Shown here: one piece after another, positions 47,929-57,165 of the stretch
Layout: the number at the start of each line of letters is the position of its first letter
How positions within the stretch are numbered: position 1 is the stretch's first letter
Source of the DNA: Candidatus Bathyarchaeota archaeon
Lineage (GTDB): Archaea > Thermoproteota > Bathyarchaeia > Bathyarchaeales > Bathycorpusculaceae
Reading direction: 5' to 3'
Assembly: GCA_003141855.1 (NCBI GenBank)
Contig: PLNS01000021.1
Coordinates: 21,060 to 85,059 of the forward strand
DNA: 64,000 bases
The notes under the pieces: generated by a model
Told to the model about the DNA's origin: nothing
The model's database searches: none
The model's input: only the letters and a program-made list of their open reading frames with translations
Program-made: the position numbers and the translations under genes

Positions 47929-47999
47929 AACTTTGGCTTAACTAAAGTTAATGCCAAGTTGATTAACTTAGGTTGAATAACTTGCCTAACAATCAAGTT
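47929..47999. promoter_or_regulatory. Operator array upstream of cbiMNQO: two AACTTK-N9-MAAGTT dyads plus extra half-sites
   Basis: AACTTT(47929)-N9-AAAGTT(47944); AACTTG(47979)-N9-CAAGTT(47994); extra AAGTT at 47956 and AACTT at 47965. Confidence 0.7.
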
Positions 48000-48244
48000 A
48001 TAATAATTTTTTTTTACCTATTGTCGTGCGTTAGGATCAGTCGCGATTAAGCTGTTGAGAATAGAAGCTTTCGGTGTAGCGGTAGTGATGATACTCGTTT
48101 TGCACTGTCCTCGGCAACCATATGGCTCATCGGCAAAGCCACTCACAGGAAGTGCCGTTGGCTACAAAAAGCAAGAGCCCTGCACGCTAAGTATAAAATG
48201 TTCAACGTTCTTCTGTCAGTATGCTTAATAGGTAGGGACAAAGA

Positions 48245-48754
48245 ATGCCTAGAACAATCATAGTTTTGGAAGTTGAGGATCCCCATTTCACAATTAGGCT
48301 CTACGAGGATCTACTCAAAATTGACTTGAAAGGAAGTTTCAAGAACGAAATCGAAGAAGCACTAGAAAATAAACCAGTTCTCAAAGAAACGATCGGTAGG
48401 ATGCTTGGAATATTTGTTCCGTTGCACATTCGCTTAAGCGACATAGATTCGGTGCATTTAGACGAGACCGGAAAAATCACTGTAAGCCTCCCGCATCATC
48501 GCAGTATTGTCATTCCGCTTGAACGCAAAGAAGATGCTGAGAAACTCGTCGAAAAACTGAATGAGTTGACTTCCAACGCATTGGATGTGAAAATCAAAGA
48601 AGATATTACGAAGAGGCGAGCTAAAAGGAAGCTAAAAAGGAAACCAAGAGGAGTCTCTCCAAGTTCCTATGGTACGGTGCCGTACTACTTTCCTACCGAA
48701 CAAGCTGACATTGTTGACAAGCTCAAACGAAAGAGAAAGAAACAGAAAAAGTAG
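48245..48754 (+). CDS. Hypothetical protein with basic C-terminal tail
   Basis: 169-aa ORF; KRRAKRKLKRKPRG... tail. Confidence 0.6.
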   Translation: MPRTIIVLEVEDPHFTIRLYEDLLKIDLKGSFKNEIEEALENKPVLKETIGRMLGIFVPLHIRLSDIDSVHLDETGKITVSLPHHRSIVIPLERKEDAEKLVEKLNELTSNALDVKIKEDITKRRAKRKLKRKPRGVSPSSYGTVPYYFPTEQADIVDKLKRKRKKQKK

Positions 48755-48950
48755 ACAGATTTTTACCGCCAATTTTGACGTGTAAACATGTTCCGAAAAT
48801 TGACAAAAATGTTTTTTATTACTTTTAATTTTGGGGCTGCACCGCCCAATCACCAAAAACCTATGAGACCGCGATAATCGTTTCATAATTCCCTTTTTTG
48901 AGCCATAACATTACGAAATATACTGCAGCTGTTACCTCAGATTTCCTGTT

Positions 48951-49323
48951 TCACCATTTTGTAAAGTAAACCTTGTTATCTTCCTTAAATGCACGGCAAT
49001 TCACAATGACGAAGAATGGCAAACTCTTGATCTAACTCTTCAGGCTTAATATTAACTGTCACTAGTAATTCTTCCCTTGTGATCTTTCCTTTTTTCTCAA
49101 TTTCACTGTAAATCCGGTTCTGCAACTCCGTTAAGCCAGCAATACCCGACTGCCCCAACTGTTTCCGAATTGACAACGCAGCCGAAACAGCCATTGGGTC
49201 ACAAGCTTTTGGCGGATTTGTTTCATACATGCAACAATCTTCACACAAGATTTTTCCATGAAAACTGTAACTCTCGCCTTCTTTGAGAAACGACCCGCAA
49301 CGATCACACAGCATACCGAACAC
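48951..49323 (-). pseudogene. Paralogue of 41520-41900 with a C-terminal frameshift
   Basis: CDRCGSFLKEGESYSFHGKILCEDCCMYETNPPKACDPMAVSAALSIRKQLGQSGIAGLTELQ...; annotated end HCELPCI*; alternate frame reads RAFKEDNKVYFTKW* (paralogue: ARALKEAGKVYLTKW). Confidence 0.75.
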
Positions 49324-49555
49324 CTATTCAAAAGTGTACTTTCACTTACCTATTTATTCTTCACCATTCAGGCTATTAACATAAATCACTTATGGTTGCG
49401 AAATATGCAAGACAATATATGCTTATTCCCGTGGACTTCCACAATTGAAAGTATATGTAGAAGAGGCTTTAAAAAAAACGCATGTCAGAGCATAACCGTT
49501 AAATCCCCTCCAACCGCATTTTCCCATTACCCACATTAACAGCTGGTTTACAAAC

Positions 49556-50734
49556 ATGGAAACCGACACCATCATCGTTCGCCTCAGCGGAGAAATCGGT
49601 GTGAAAAGCGAATGGACAAGACGCACGTACGAAAAGAAGCTCAAAGAAAACATGAAACATGCACTTAGCAGCCTAGACCTTAAACCAAACGCGATTGTCC
49701 GCGCAAGAGGAAGAATCTACGTCAGAACCCAATCCGCAATGGAAACTGCAAAGGCGCTGACAAAAGTTTTCGGCATCAGCAGCGTTTCCCCAGCCAAACA
49801 AACCACATCCGAGTTAAACGACATAACCCAAACAGCACTCGCAATAGCGGAAACTGCAATCCAAGAAAACGCGACGTTTGCTGTTCGCTGCCACAGAGTA
49901 GGAACACACCCATACAGCAGTCAAGAAGTCTGCCGCAAACTCGGCGAACAAATCCTTGAACACCTAAAGCGCACGCGTAACCTAAAAGTCAACCTAACCA
50001 AACCAGAAGTCACCGTAAGCGTAGAAGTCCGAGACAAAGAAGCCTACGTTTACGCCCAATCCCTTCCCGCTCAAGGCGGATTCCCGCTGGGAACGCAAGC
50101 CCGAACCGTTAGCCTCTTAAGCGGTGGAATCGATTCCCCAGTAGCATGCTGGCTCACCATGAAACGCGGAAGCCCAACCATCCCAATCTACATCGACAAC
50201 GCACCATACACTGATGAACGCACAAAACAGAAAGCCATCGACACCGCACGCAAACTGCAGGAATGGAGCACAGGGCACCTTCGAAAAATCTACATCGTCC
50301 CCAACGGCGAAAACATAAAAGCCATCCAAGAAAAAGCACCCGCAAGATTCACATGCCTACTCTGCAAACGCCTCATGTACCGCATAGCTGAACGCATCGC
50401 AGACACCGAAAACGCATTAGGCATTGTGACAGGTGAAGCCATTGGTGAACAAGCCAGCCAAACCATGCACAACCTCTACGCCATAGACGAAGCCGCAACA
50501 CGCTATCCAATTCACCGTCCACTACTGGGCTTTGACAAGCTGGAAACAGAAGCGATAGCGCGAAAAATCGGCACTTTCGAAATCTCCATAATGAAGGCAA
50601 AAGGCTGCACCGCTGCACCATCCATGCCAGCAACACAAGCAAGGCTAAACGCTGTTAAAGAAGCAGAGGCAAAACTGGACATGATCGCCATGGTGGAAGC
50701 AGCATTGCAGAACGCCCAAATTATAGAGTTATAA
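49556..50734 (+). CDS. thiI: tRNA 4-thiouridine synthetase ThiI
   Basis: VSLLSGGIDSPVACWLTMKRGSPTIPIYIDN PP-loop; THUMP region; CLLCKRLMYRIAERIA. Confidence 0.9.
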   Translation: METDTIIVRLSGEIGVKSEWTRRTYEKKLKENMKHALSSLDLKPNAIVRARGRIYVRTQSAMETAKALTKVFGISSVSPAKQTTSELNDITQTALAIAETAIQENATFAVRCHRVGTHPYSSQEVCRKLGEQILEHLKRTRNLKVNLTKPEVTVSVEVRDKEAYVYAQSLPAQGGFPLGTQARTVSLLSGGIDSPVACWLTMKRGSPTIPIYIDNAPYTDERTKQKAIDTARKLQEWSTGHLRKIYIVPNGENIKAIQEKAPARFTCLLCKRLMYRIAERIADTENALGIVTGEAIGEQASQTMHNLYAIDEAATRYPIHRPLLGFDKLETEAIARKIGTFEISIMKAKGCTAAPSMPATQARLNAVKEAEAKLDMIAMVEAALQNAQIIEL

Positions 50735-50836
50735 AATTGGGCGAGCGCTTTCCGCCAGGTTTTTAACATTCAAAAATCCAATCGAAATCAGCGAATTTAT
50801 CTTCCATTAGTCGTGAAGTATTTTAAATTTATCAAT

Positions 50837-51229
50837 TCAGGCAGATGGCTTGGCTTTGAGATGTTTTGTGAGATCCGATTCGAAGTTGTCAATCAAATTT
50901 TCGAGGCCCTCTGTGATCTCTTTCACTTTCTGCCTTGCCTGCTCTTTAATCTTTGAAGGTTCAACCAGACTGTACACATGGTAATATCCGCCACCTTTCA
51001 GAGTTCTAGACCTTTTAATTACGAGACCAGCGCTTACTAGTTTAGAGAGGCACCGATGAGTAGAACTTCGATCTCTTTGCACCGACTCAGCGACCCAGTC
51101 AAGAGTGGCACAATCTTTTCTCGCCACTTCAAGAAACACTTCTATATCGATGGGTTTTAGGTTGTACAAACAGCTAAGAAGGTCGGAGCACGTGGCTCCT
51201 TTTCCGGTAAGTGATTGGATGCTGTCCAT
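50837..51229 (-). CDS. HTH transcriptional regulator (TrmB/MarR-like)
   Basis: TLDWVAESVQRDRSSTHRCLSKLVSAGLVIKRSRTLKGGGYYHVYSL. Confidence 0.75.
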   Translation of the reverse strand: MDSIQSLTGKGATCSDLLSCLYNLKPIDIEVFLEVARKDCATLDWVAESVQRDRSSTHRCLSKLVSAGLVIKRSRTLKGGGYYHVYSLVEPSKIKEQARQKVKEITEGLENLIDNFESDLTKHLKAKPSA

Positions 51230-51383
51230 ACTTCTTGAATGGGTTTGCCAACATATAAGTATTGCGTGGTATTGACATTACCGTAACATATATGTGTTTC
51301 AAAATACACATTATTTCAAAAACTTGAAGGGTCAAACGAACAAAAACGTTGAAAAAGTTTATTTTACCTGAAAACAATGCACC

Positions 51384-52160
51384 TTGACCACAATGGAAAT
51401 GCTTGAAGTTAAAGACCTATCAGTCAAGGTCGAAGGCAAACTCATACTGAAAGACATGAACTTCAGCCTGAAGGAGGGCGTTAGCCACATTCTCTTTGGA
51501 CCAAATGGCTCAGGGAAAACCACACTCATTAGCACTCTTATGGGATTGCCAGGCTACGAAGTGGTCTCTGGCAAAATCCTCTTTCGCGGCATCGACATCA
51601 CAAACAAAGGCGTCGATGAACGCGCTAAACTGGGCATGATAGTAAGCTTCCAGAACCCGCCGGAAATCACCGGTGTAAAGCTTGGCGACCTGCTAAAGTT
51701 GTGCCTGAGTAAAGGTGAAACTGACGAGTTCAGCACCGAAGAAACAAAGCGAATTGAAGCTTTCAGGTTAACCAGTTTCCTGAACAGGGACACTAACGTA
51801 GGTTTCAGTGGTGGAGAGCGGAAGCGTTCCGAAATTCTACAATTAATTTTCCTCAAGCCAAAGCTGTTGCTTCTGGATGAACCTGATTCAGGAGTGGACG
51901 TAGAGAGCCTGCGAATGATCGCAATTGAAATTCAAAACTACATTGAGAGTTCAGGCAGTTCAGCGTTGATAATTACACACAAAGGTGACATACTGGAGTA
52001 CGTAAAAGCCGAATACGGTTGCATACTGCTCGAGGGCCAGTTCCACTGCTTTACTGACCCAATGAGAATTTACGATGATATCAAGCGGGTAGGTTACGAA
52101 GAGTGTGTAGCCTGCAGACGAAGAAAGCCAGAGGGATGGAAAACTGAACAAACAAAGTGA
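51384..52160 (+). CDS. sufC: Fe-S cluster assembly ATPase SufC
   Basis: ILFGPNGSGKTTLISTLMGLPGYEVVSGKILFRGIDIT, VGFSGGERKRSEILQL, LLLDEPDSGVDVESL. Confidence 0.94.
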   Translation: MTTMEMLEVKDLSVKVEGKLILKDMNFSLKEGVSHILFGPNGSGKTTLISTLMGLPGYEVVSGKILFRGIDITNKGVDERAKLGMIVSFQNPPEITGVKLGDLLKLCLSKGETDEFSTEETKRIEAFRLTSFLNRDTNVGFSGGERKRSEILQLIFLKPKLLLLDEPDSGVDVESLRMIAIEIQNYIESSGSSALIITHKGDILEYVKAEYGCILLEGQFHCFTDPMRIYDDIKRVGYEECVACRRRKPEGWKTEQTK

Positions 52161-53268
52161 CCTGACGAAAGTTCCACACAAAATACTTGAAGAGGCCCAA
52201 AAAGCAGGCCTAGAAACCCAAGAGAAGAACCGTTCAGCCACTTTCTTCCACCTAAATCAAGAAACGATAGCAGCTAAGGTCAATGATCTCTATGAAGGCA
52301 AGATAGAACTCATGGACACAAAAGCGGCACTTAAGAAGTATTCGTGGCTAGAGGAGTATCGTTGGAAGCTTGTAAGCAAGGACAAGGACGAGTTCACGAA
52401 GAAAGTGGCGGAAGATTACAGTGGCGGCTACTTCATGCACATACTGCCAGGGGCTGAAATATCGTTTCCACTACAATCTTGCCTGATGATTACCGAGAAG
52501 AACTTAGAGCAAAGAGTACACAACATCATTATCGCCGAAGAGGGATCAAAAGCCCACATAATCACCAGCTGCGTACAACATTCCTCAGTTCCTAAAGCAG
52601 CGCATTTGGGCATTTCGGAGATTTATGTGAAGAATAACGCCATGCTAAACTTCACTATGATTCATCAGTGGAGCGAGGACACGCTGGTCCGACCAAGAAG
52701 CGCAACTCAAGTTGATGATAGGGCAACTTTTGTTTCGAACTACGTGTGCATGCGCCCTGTACGGGATGTACAGATGTACCCAGTCGCGTATTGCAATGGT
52801 GAAGACTCTCGTGTAAGCTTCAACAGCATACTATACGGACAAAAAAACAGCCAACTGGACATCGGATCCAAAGCGGTTCTAAGCGGAAAAGGCAGCAAAG
52901 CAGAGATGGTAAGTCGGGCAATAGCTCGTGAAGGCTCCAAAATGATAATTCGCGGAATGATTGAGGGAAACAACTCCGAATGTAAAGGTCACCTAGAATG
53001 CCGAGGGTTACTCATGGATGATGAATCGCTAATGCAATCCATTCCAGAGCTTATTGCAAGGAAAAAAGGTGTAGAAATAACACATGAAGCTGCCGTGGGG
53101 AAGATCAGCGAGAAAGAAATCACGTACCTAATGACACGCAGATTATCGCGAGACCAAGCAGTCTCCCTCATTATACGCGGCTTCATGGATGTGAGCATTC
53201 TTGGTTTGCCAGAGGCTTTAAACGCCGAGATCAAGAACATCGTTAACACATCTGCTAACGCCGAATAG
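52144..53268 (+). CDS. SufB/SufD family protein; likely CTG start at 52144, ORF caller starts late at 52312
   Basis: In-frame upstream LNKQSDLTKVPHKILEEAQKAGLETQEKNRSATFFHLNQETIAAKVNDLYEGKIEL; SufBD core EGNNSECKGHLECRGLLMDD. Confidence 0.88.
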   Translation: MNKQSDLTKVPHKILEEAQKAGLETQEKNRSATFFHLNQETIAAKVNDLYEGKIELMDTKAALKKYSWLEEYRWKLVSKDKDEFTKKVAEDYSGGYFMHILPGAEISFPLQSCLMITEKNLEQRVHNIIIAEEGSKAHIITSCVQHSSVPKAAHLGISEIYVKNNAMLNFTMIHQWSEDTLVRPRSATQVDDRATFVSNYVCMRPVRDVQMYPVAYCNGEDSRVSFNSILYGQKNSQLDIGSKAVLSGKGSKAEMVSRAIAREGSKMIIRGMIEGNNSECKGHLECRGLLMDDESLMQSIPELIARKKGVEITHEAAVGKISEKEITYLMTRRLSRDQAVSLIIRGFMDVSILGLPEALNAEIKNIVNTSANAE

Positions 53269-53383
53269 CCTGGAGACAAAACGGTTTGTGGACAACAACG
53301 GTTGCCATGGCGGTTTTTGTGCCTGTTAGGAATGGAAGACTTACGACCCCCTCGAAGTAGCATCCATAGTTTACAACCGCCTT

Positions 53384-54133
53384 TTATTCTAGTAGCAGAA
53401 GCAGTAACATTGGGAGAACGCCAAGAACGAGAGACATCATCTGCAATGCAGCTTTCTTTGGCTCGGGCGTATCTTTGCGAAGCTCTGGAATCAAATCTGA
53501 TCCTGCAATGTATATGAAGTTGCCCGCTGCAAAAGGTACCAATAATGGTACGAAACCGCCGATAGTTGAACCTACCACAAACGCGATTATGGCTCCAACA
53601 ATCGCTGTCAAAGCAGTCAAAAAGTTGAACATGAGTGCTTTTTTCTTGTTGAACCCCCCATAAACTAAGACGCTGAAGTCTCCAAGTTCCTGAGGAACCT
53701 CGTGGAATATCACAGCTATCGTTGTGGCTATGCCTAAGGGGATGCTGGCTATGTAGCTGCCTCCAATTATTAATCCATCTATTAGGTTGTGGACAGCGTC
53801 TCCGAATAGATTCATGTATGCAAAAGAATGTGGATGCTCGTTGGATGTTGGAATGTGGCAGTGTCTCCACTGCAGAAATTTTTCCACCGCAAAAGAGGAA
53901 AGTATGCCCACGATGATTAGCAAAGATGTGGCTATTCCAAGACCAGTTTCTTCTGCTGCCTCCGGTAAGAGATGCAAAAACGCGTCTCCAAGCAAGCCGC
54001 CAGCTGCGAAACTAACTAAGTAAATGAATACTTTTTTGAGCTTCTTATCGGATACCCATAAAGCTAGTACACCAATCAAAGAAATCATGCTTACAGCTAA
54101 AACGCTTAGTATGCCAAGTACCCATGCATCCAT
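53384..54133 (-). CDS. ZIP-family metal transporter
   Basis: FAAGGLLGDAFLHLLPEA, DAVHNLIDGLIIGGSYI, IFHEVPQELGDFSVL. Confidence 0.92.
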   Translation of the reverse strand: MDAWVLGILSVLAVSMISLIGVLALWVSDKKLKKVFIYLVSFAAGGLLGDAFLHLLPEAAEETGLGIATSLLIIVGILSSFAVEKFLQWRHCHIPTSNEHPHSFAYMNLFGDAVHNLIDGLIIGGSYIASIPLGIATTIAVIFHEVPQELGDFSVLVYGGFNKKKALMFNFLTALTAIVGAIIAFVVGSTIGGFVPLLVPFAAGNFIYIAGSDLIPELRKDTPEPKKAALQMMSLVLGVLPMLLLLLLE

Positions 54134-54206
54134 GTTATTTCACGGAGGAGTGGAATATTCTGGATGTTATTAAATATTGTTAAATTCTTAATAAAAGTTT
54201 ATATTA

Positions 54207-54234
54207 TAAAACATATAATATTAATAAGATTTTC
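54207..54234. promoter_or_regulatory. Shared dyad element, copy 1 (zip/nikR intergenic)
   Basis: TAAAAC-N16-ATTTTC containing TATTAATA. Confidence 0.5.
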
Positions 54235-54236
54235 AA

Positions 54237-54623
54237 ATGGGCATCATTAGTCTTTCAATCCCAAGTAACCTGTTAGAAAAAGTTGACCTCTACATAAAAG
54301 AACAAGGTTTTGCGAATCGCTCTGAAATAATCAGGCAAGCCCTGAGAGCATACATATCTGAAGGCAAAAGGCTCAGTGAGCTTAAAGGAAAAACCACAGC
54401 CACAATAACAATTATTTACCAGAAGGGCGCGAGAACAGGGCAGATAGCGGACGTTCAACACAGTTACGGCAATATAGTCTCAACATTTCTCCACACACAT
54501 ATAGAAGAAGGCTACTGCATCGAAATCATCGTAGCCAAAGGAGACGCTCAAGTTATGAAAGCCTTCATTGCAGCCTTGAAAGCAAACAAACAAATTTCAG
54601 AAGTTAAAGTCACGCTCCTATAA
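54237..54623 (+). CDS. nikR: NikR-family nickel-responsive regulator
   Basis: RHH domain ISLSIPSNLLEKVDLYIKEQGFANRSEIIRQALRAYI; VQHSYGNIVSTFLHTHIEEGYCIEIIVAKGD matches NikR His/HxH/Cys ligand pattern. Confidence 0.9.
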   Translation: MGIISLSIPSNLLEKVDLYIKEQGFANRSEIIRQALRAYISEGKRLSELKGKTTATITIIYQKGARTGQIADVQHSYGNIVSTFLHTHIEEGYCIEIIVAKGDAQVMKAFIAALKANKQISEVKVTLL

Positions 54624-54626
54624 AGT

Positions 54627-55030
54627 TACTTAGGTATCTGAAGTAATACAGATGACTTGGTTGATAGACGATAGCAACCAGGCTTATCTACTATATGAAT
54701 TTTGACGAAACCTGCTTGTCTCAAAATCCTTTTCATTCTTGCCTTAGGAAGGCTATTATGAGCAACTGCTGAAGATGTGTTGTGGTGATGACTTTTTATT
54801 TCCGTACTGCTAAGACCATGAGCTATGATGAGTCAACCTAAAGTTTTCAGCACACGATTCATTCGACTCACAGCTGCCTCTTTGTTCTCCAAGTGAGGGA
54901 ACAAGCCAAAGCAAGTAATAGTATCAAAAAGATTCGAAATTGAACTGAGGTTTCCAGCCCATCGGATAGACACGCTGATGTCTGGGAAACGGGCGTGTTT
55001 TTGCTCAGCATATGCGATTAATAGGCAAGA
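54627..55030 (-). pseudogene. SAM-dependent methyltransferase remnant (N-terminally truncated, in-frame TGA)
   Basis: NLFDTITCFGLFPHLENKEAAVSRMNRVLKTLG*LIIAHGLSSTEIKSHHHNTSSAVAHNSLPKARMKRILRQAGFVKIHIVDKPGCYRLSTKSSVLLQIPK*. Confidence 0.75.
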
Positions 55031-55037
55031 AAAACAC

Positions 55038-56114
55038 TTATTTTTCGCGAAGAACCTTCGGGATGTAGGTGCATTGAGGATCTGAACCCAAGATGTCGCC
55101 TGTGAAGAAAAGTGCCGAGGTTCGACATCCGCCGCATATGTCCTTGTACTCACATACGCCGCATTTACCTTTGAGGTTGTTCTTGTCCCTTATTTTGGTG
55201 AAGAACTCGCTGTTCTGCATTTGATCCCAGATACTTTGAAGTGTTTGGGTTTTAACATTGCCGAAGCGATAGACGTCGTTGTAGCTGCAGGGGATAGCGT
55301 CGCCGTTCTCCGCGATGCTCATGAACTTGCCAAAGAAGCAACGCCCCAAGAAAAAGTGGTTAAACCAGTTATCCCAGTCAGCTATGCCTCGTTGCTTGGC
55401 AACGCGAGCATAGGATGGATAGTAGACGTTGATCGCAGGTTTTCCCTTGTACACGGACTGCAAATCGAATAGTTTATTCCATGCCCACTCGTTCTGCTGC
55501 GGTGAAGGGCACGCTTTTAGGCTGGCTGGGTCTTTGCTGTAGGGAATCATGCCGTGGTAAATGACCCACCTTGCGCCATACTTCTCAGCCAAATCCAGCA
55601 CGTCCCTGAAGTCCGTTTCGTTAACGTTCGTGACTGATTCGTTCACGTTGGCAAGGGTGTAAACTAGGCAGTTTAGGAGTTTCTCTTTAGAGAGTTTCTC
55701 AATTGCCTTAACGGAAGCTGCATAGGCACCTTTTCCCCTCACAAGGTCATTTGTTTCTTTGCCGCCGTCGATGCTGACTGAAACCTTAACCTCATTCTTG
55801 ACGATGTTGCCGAAGGCTTTGTCGTCGAGTAGGCGTCCGTCGGTTATGATGCTTGCGTTCATGCCAACCTTCCTTGCGTAGGCGATCACGTCGAAAAGAT
55901 CCTCTCGCAGCAGTGCTTCGCCTCCTGTTATCCCGAAAAAGCTGGCGCCAAACTCGTATACTTTGTCAACGATGTGCTTGGCATCTTCAGTTTTAATTTC
56001 GTCTCTAACTGCAGGTTTTCCCGCAGAAGTGCAGTGTACGCAGTTGAAGTCACAGCCAAACGTACATCGCCAGGGCAAAATGTACAAAGGACCTTTTCTT
56101 TGCATACCTATCAC
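55038..56114 (-). CDS. Radical SAM/SPASM-domain protein
   Basis: CTFGCDFNCVHC, ITGGEALLREDLFDVI, CGVCEYKDICGGCRTSALFFTGDILGSDPQC. Confidence 0.93.
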   Translation of the reverse strand: MIGMQRKGPLYILPWRCTFGCDFNCVHCTSAGKPAVRDEIKTEDAKHIVDKVYEFGASFFGITGGEALLREDLFDVIAYARKVGMNASIITDGRLLDDKAFGNIVKNEVKVSVSIDGGKETNDLVRGKGAYAASVKAIEKLSKEKLLNCLVYTLANVNESVTNVNETDFRDVLDLAEKYGARWVIYHGMIPYSKDPASLKACPSPQQNEWAWNKLFDLQSVYKGKPAINVYYPSYARVAKQRGIADWDNWFNHFFLGRCFFGKFMSIAENGDAIPCSYNDVYRFGNVKTQTLQSIWDQMQNSEFFTKIRDKNNLKGKCGVCEYKDICGGCRTSALFFTGDILGSDPQCTYIPKVLREK

Positions 56115-56163
56115 AACCTCAAATTATTATTTAATTCTCCAGAATGACTTGGCACTTTTATGT

Positions 56164-57150
56164 TCATAACTCGTAGAGATTCCCGACGCTGTTCCAAACC
56201 AAAGCCTCAGGTAACGCTTTAGCTATGGCGCACATACCTCTCCACCCAGTACAATGCGAGGGCACTATCAGCTTAGGGCTTATTAGTCGCAATTCTTTTG
56301 TAGTCTGGTCAATTCTGTTTTCGTATCCTTTTCCGGCAAGGTGAAAGCCGCCCATCACTGCATAAGTGTTAATGATTCCAGAGATTCTTTGCGCATATGA
56401 TATAGTATTTATGATACCTGAGTGTGCACAGCCCGAGATGACGACCAGACCTTTTCCTTTAACGTTAAAGACGACTGCACGGTCATCCAAAATCAAAGGG
56501 TCCGGCTGCCAAATCCCATCTGTCAGGGTTCTGTGTAGCAAATACCCTGTTTCAAAACTTGTTTCACGTGGGATCTCGCCTGTTACGAGAATTGTGCCGT
56601 CGCCGATTAGATAAGGTTGCTTTGTATTGATTAACTGCGCTGAGCCTAATTGTTCCTTCGCAGGAAACTTTGGGTAAGTTCGAATCGTTCCGTCAGTGTT
56701 TGCGTTTCCTCTTGTTTTAAACATGTTCTCGTGAACGATGAGCGGGAGATTAGATTTGTTGATTGTTTTCAGTGCGGATACGAGGCCTCCGAAGTGGTCA
56801 TAATGCCCATGCGATAGGACAATGTATTCCACTTCATTGAGTTCTAAGCCCATCCGCTTAGTGTTTTCAACGACTCCATCCGCGCTGATGCCCGTATCGA
56901 ATAGAATGGTAACTGATTTTCTTCCTCGTAGAACTCGGATAAGCATTGAGAAGCCATGTTCAGCAAAAGGCAGTTGAGAATTGTCCCATGCCCATTCTTG
57001 ACCGTTCCGTTTTTTCGTCCATTGCCTGAAGGAGTGTGCCTCTTTTTTGTCGATGGTGGAGAGATAATCTACTGAATTATCAACCAAGCTGAAAACTTCT
57101 AGGCCATCGGTTTCTGTAATCTTGAATTGCCCAAGCGCCGTGGTACTCAT
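56164..57150 (-). CDS. Metallo-beta-lactamase-fold hydrolase
   Basis: LSHGHYDHFGGL, VISGCAHSGIINT, GGFHLAG. Confidence 0.9.
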   Translation of the reverse strand: MSTTALGQFKITETDGLEVFSLVDNSVDYLSTIDKKEAHSFRQWTKKRNGQEWAWDNSQLPFAEHGFSMLIRVLRGRKSVTILFDTGISADGVVENTKRMGLELNEVEYIVLSHGHYDHFGGLVSALKTINKSNLPLIVHENMFKTRGNANTDGTIRTYPKFPAKEQLGSAQLINTKQPYLIGDGTILVTGEIPRETSFETGYLLHRTLTDGIWQPDPLILDDRAVVFNVKGKGLVVISGCAHSGIINTISYAQRISGIINTYAVMGGFHLAGKGYENRIDQTTKELRLISPKLIVPSHCTGWRGMCAIAKALPEALVWNSVGNLYEL

Positions 57151-57165
57151 AGTGCGGCTTCCATG

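Noticed and set aside
48055-48195. Cobalamin riboswitch for cbiM
   Set aside because: By eye neither strand carries the conserved cobalamin-riboswitch core; kept only as a generic structured-RNA candidate.
49556-50734. Long antisense ORFs inside thiI (e.g. 50117-50329, 50373-50642, 50512-50769)
   Set aside because: Composition (Trp/Cys/Phe-rich) is typical of spurious reverse-frame ORFs opposite a strong gene.
52989-53870. 293-aa minus ORF spanning the sufB end and ZIP gene
   Set aside because: Overlaps the well-supported sufB/D and zip genes in the wrong frame; Ser/His/Arg-rich artefact.
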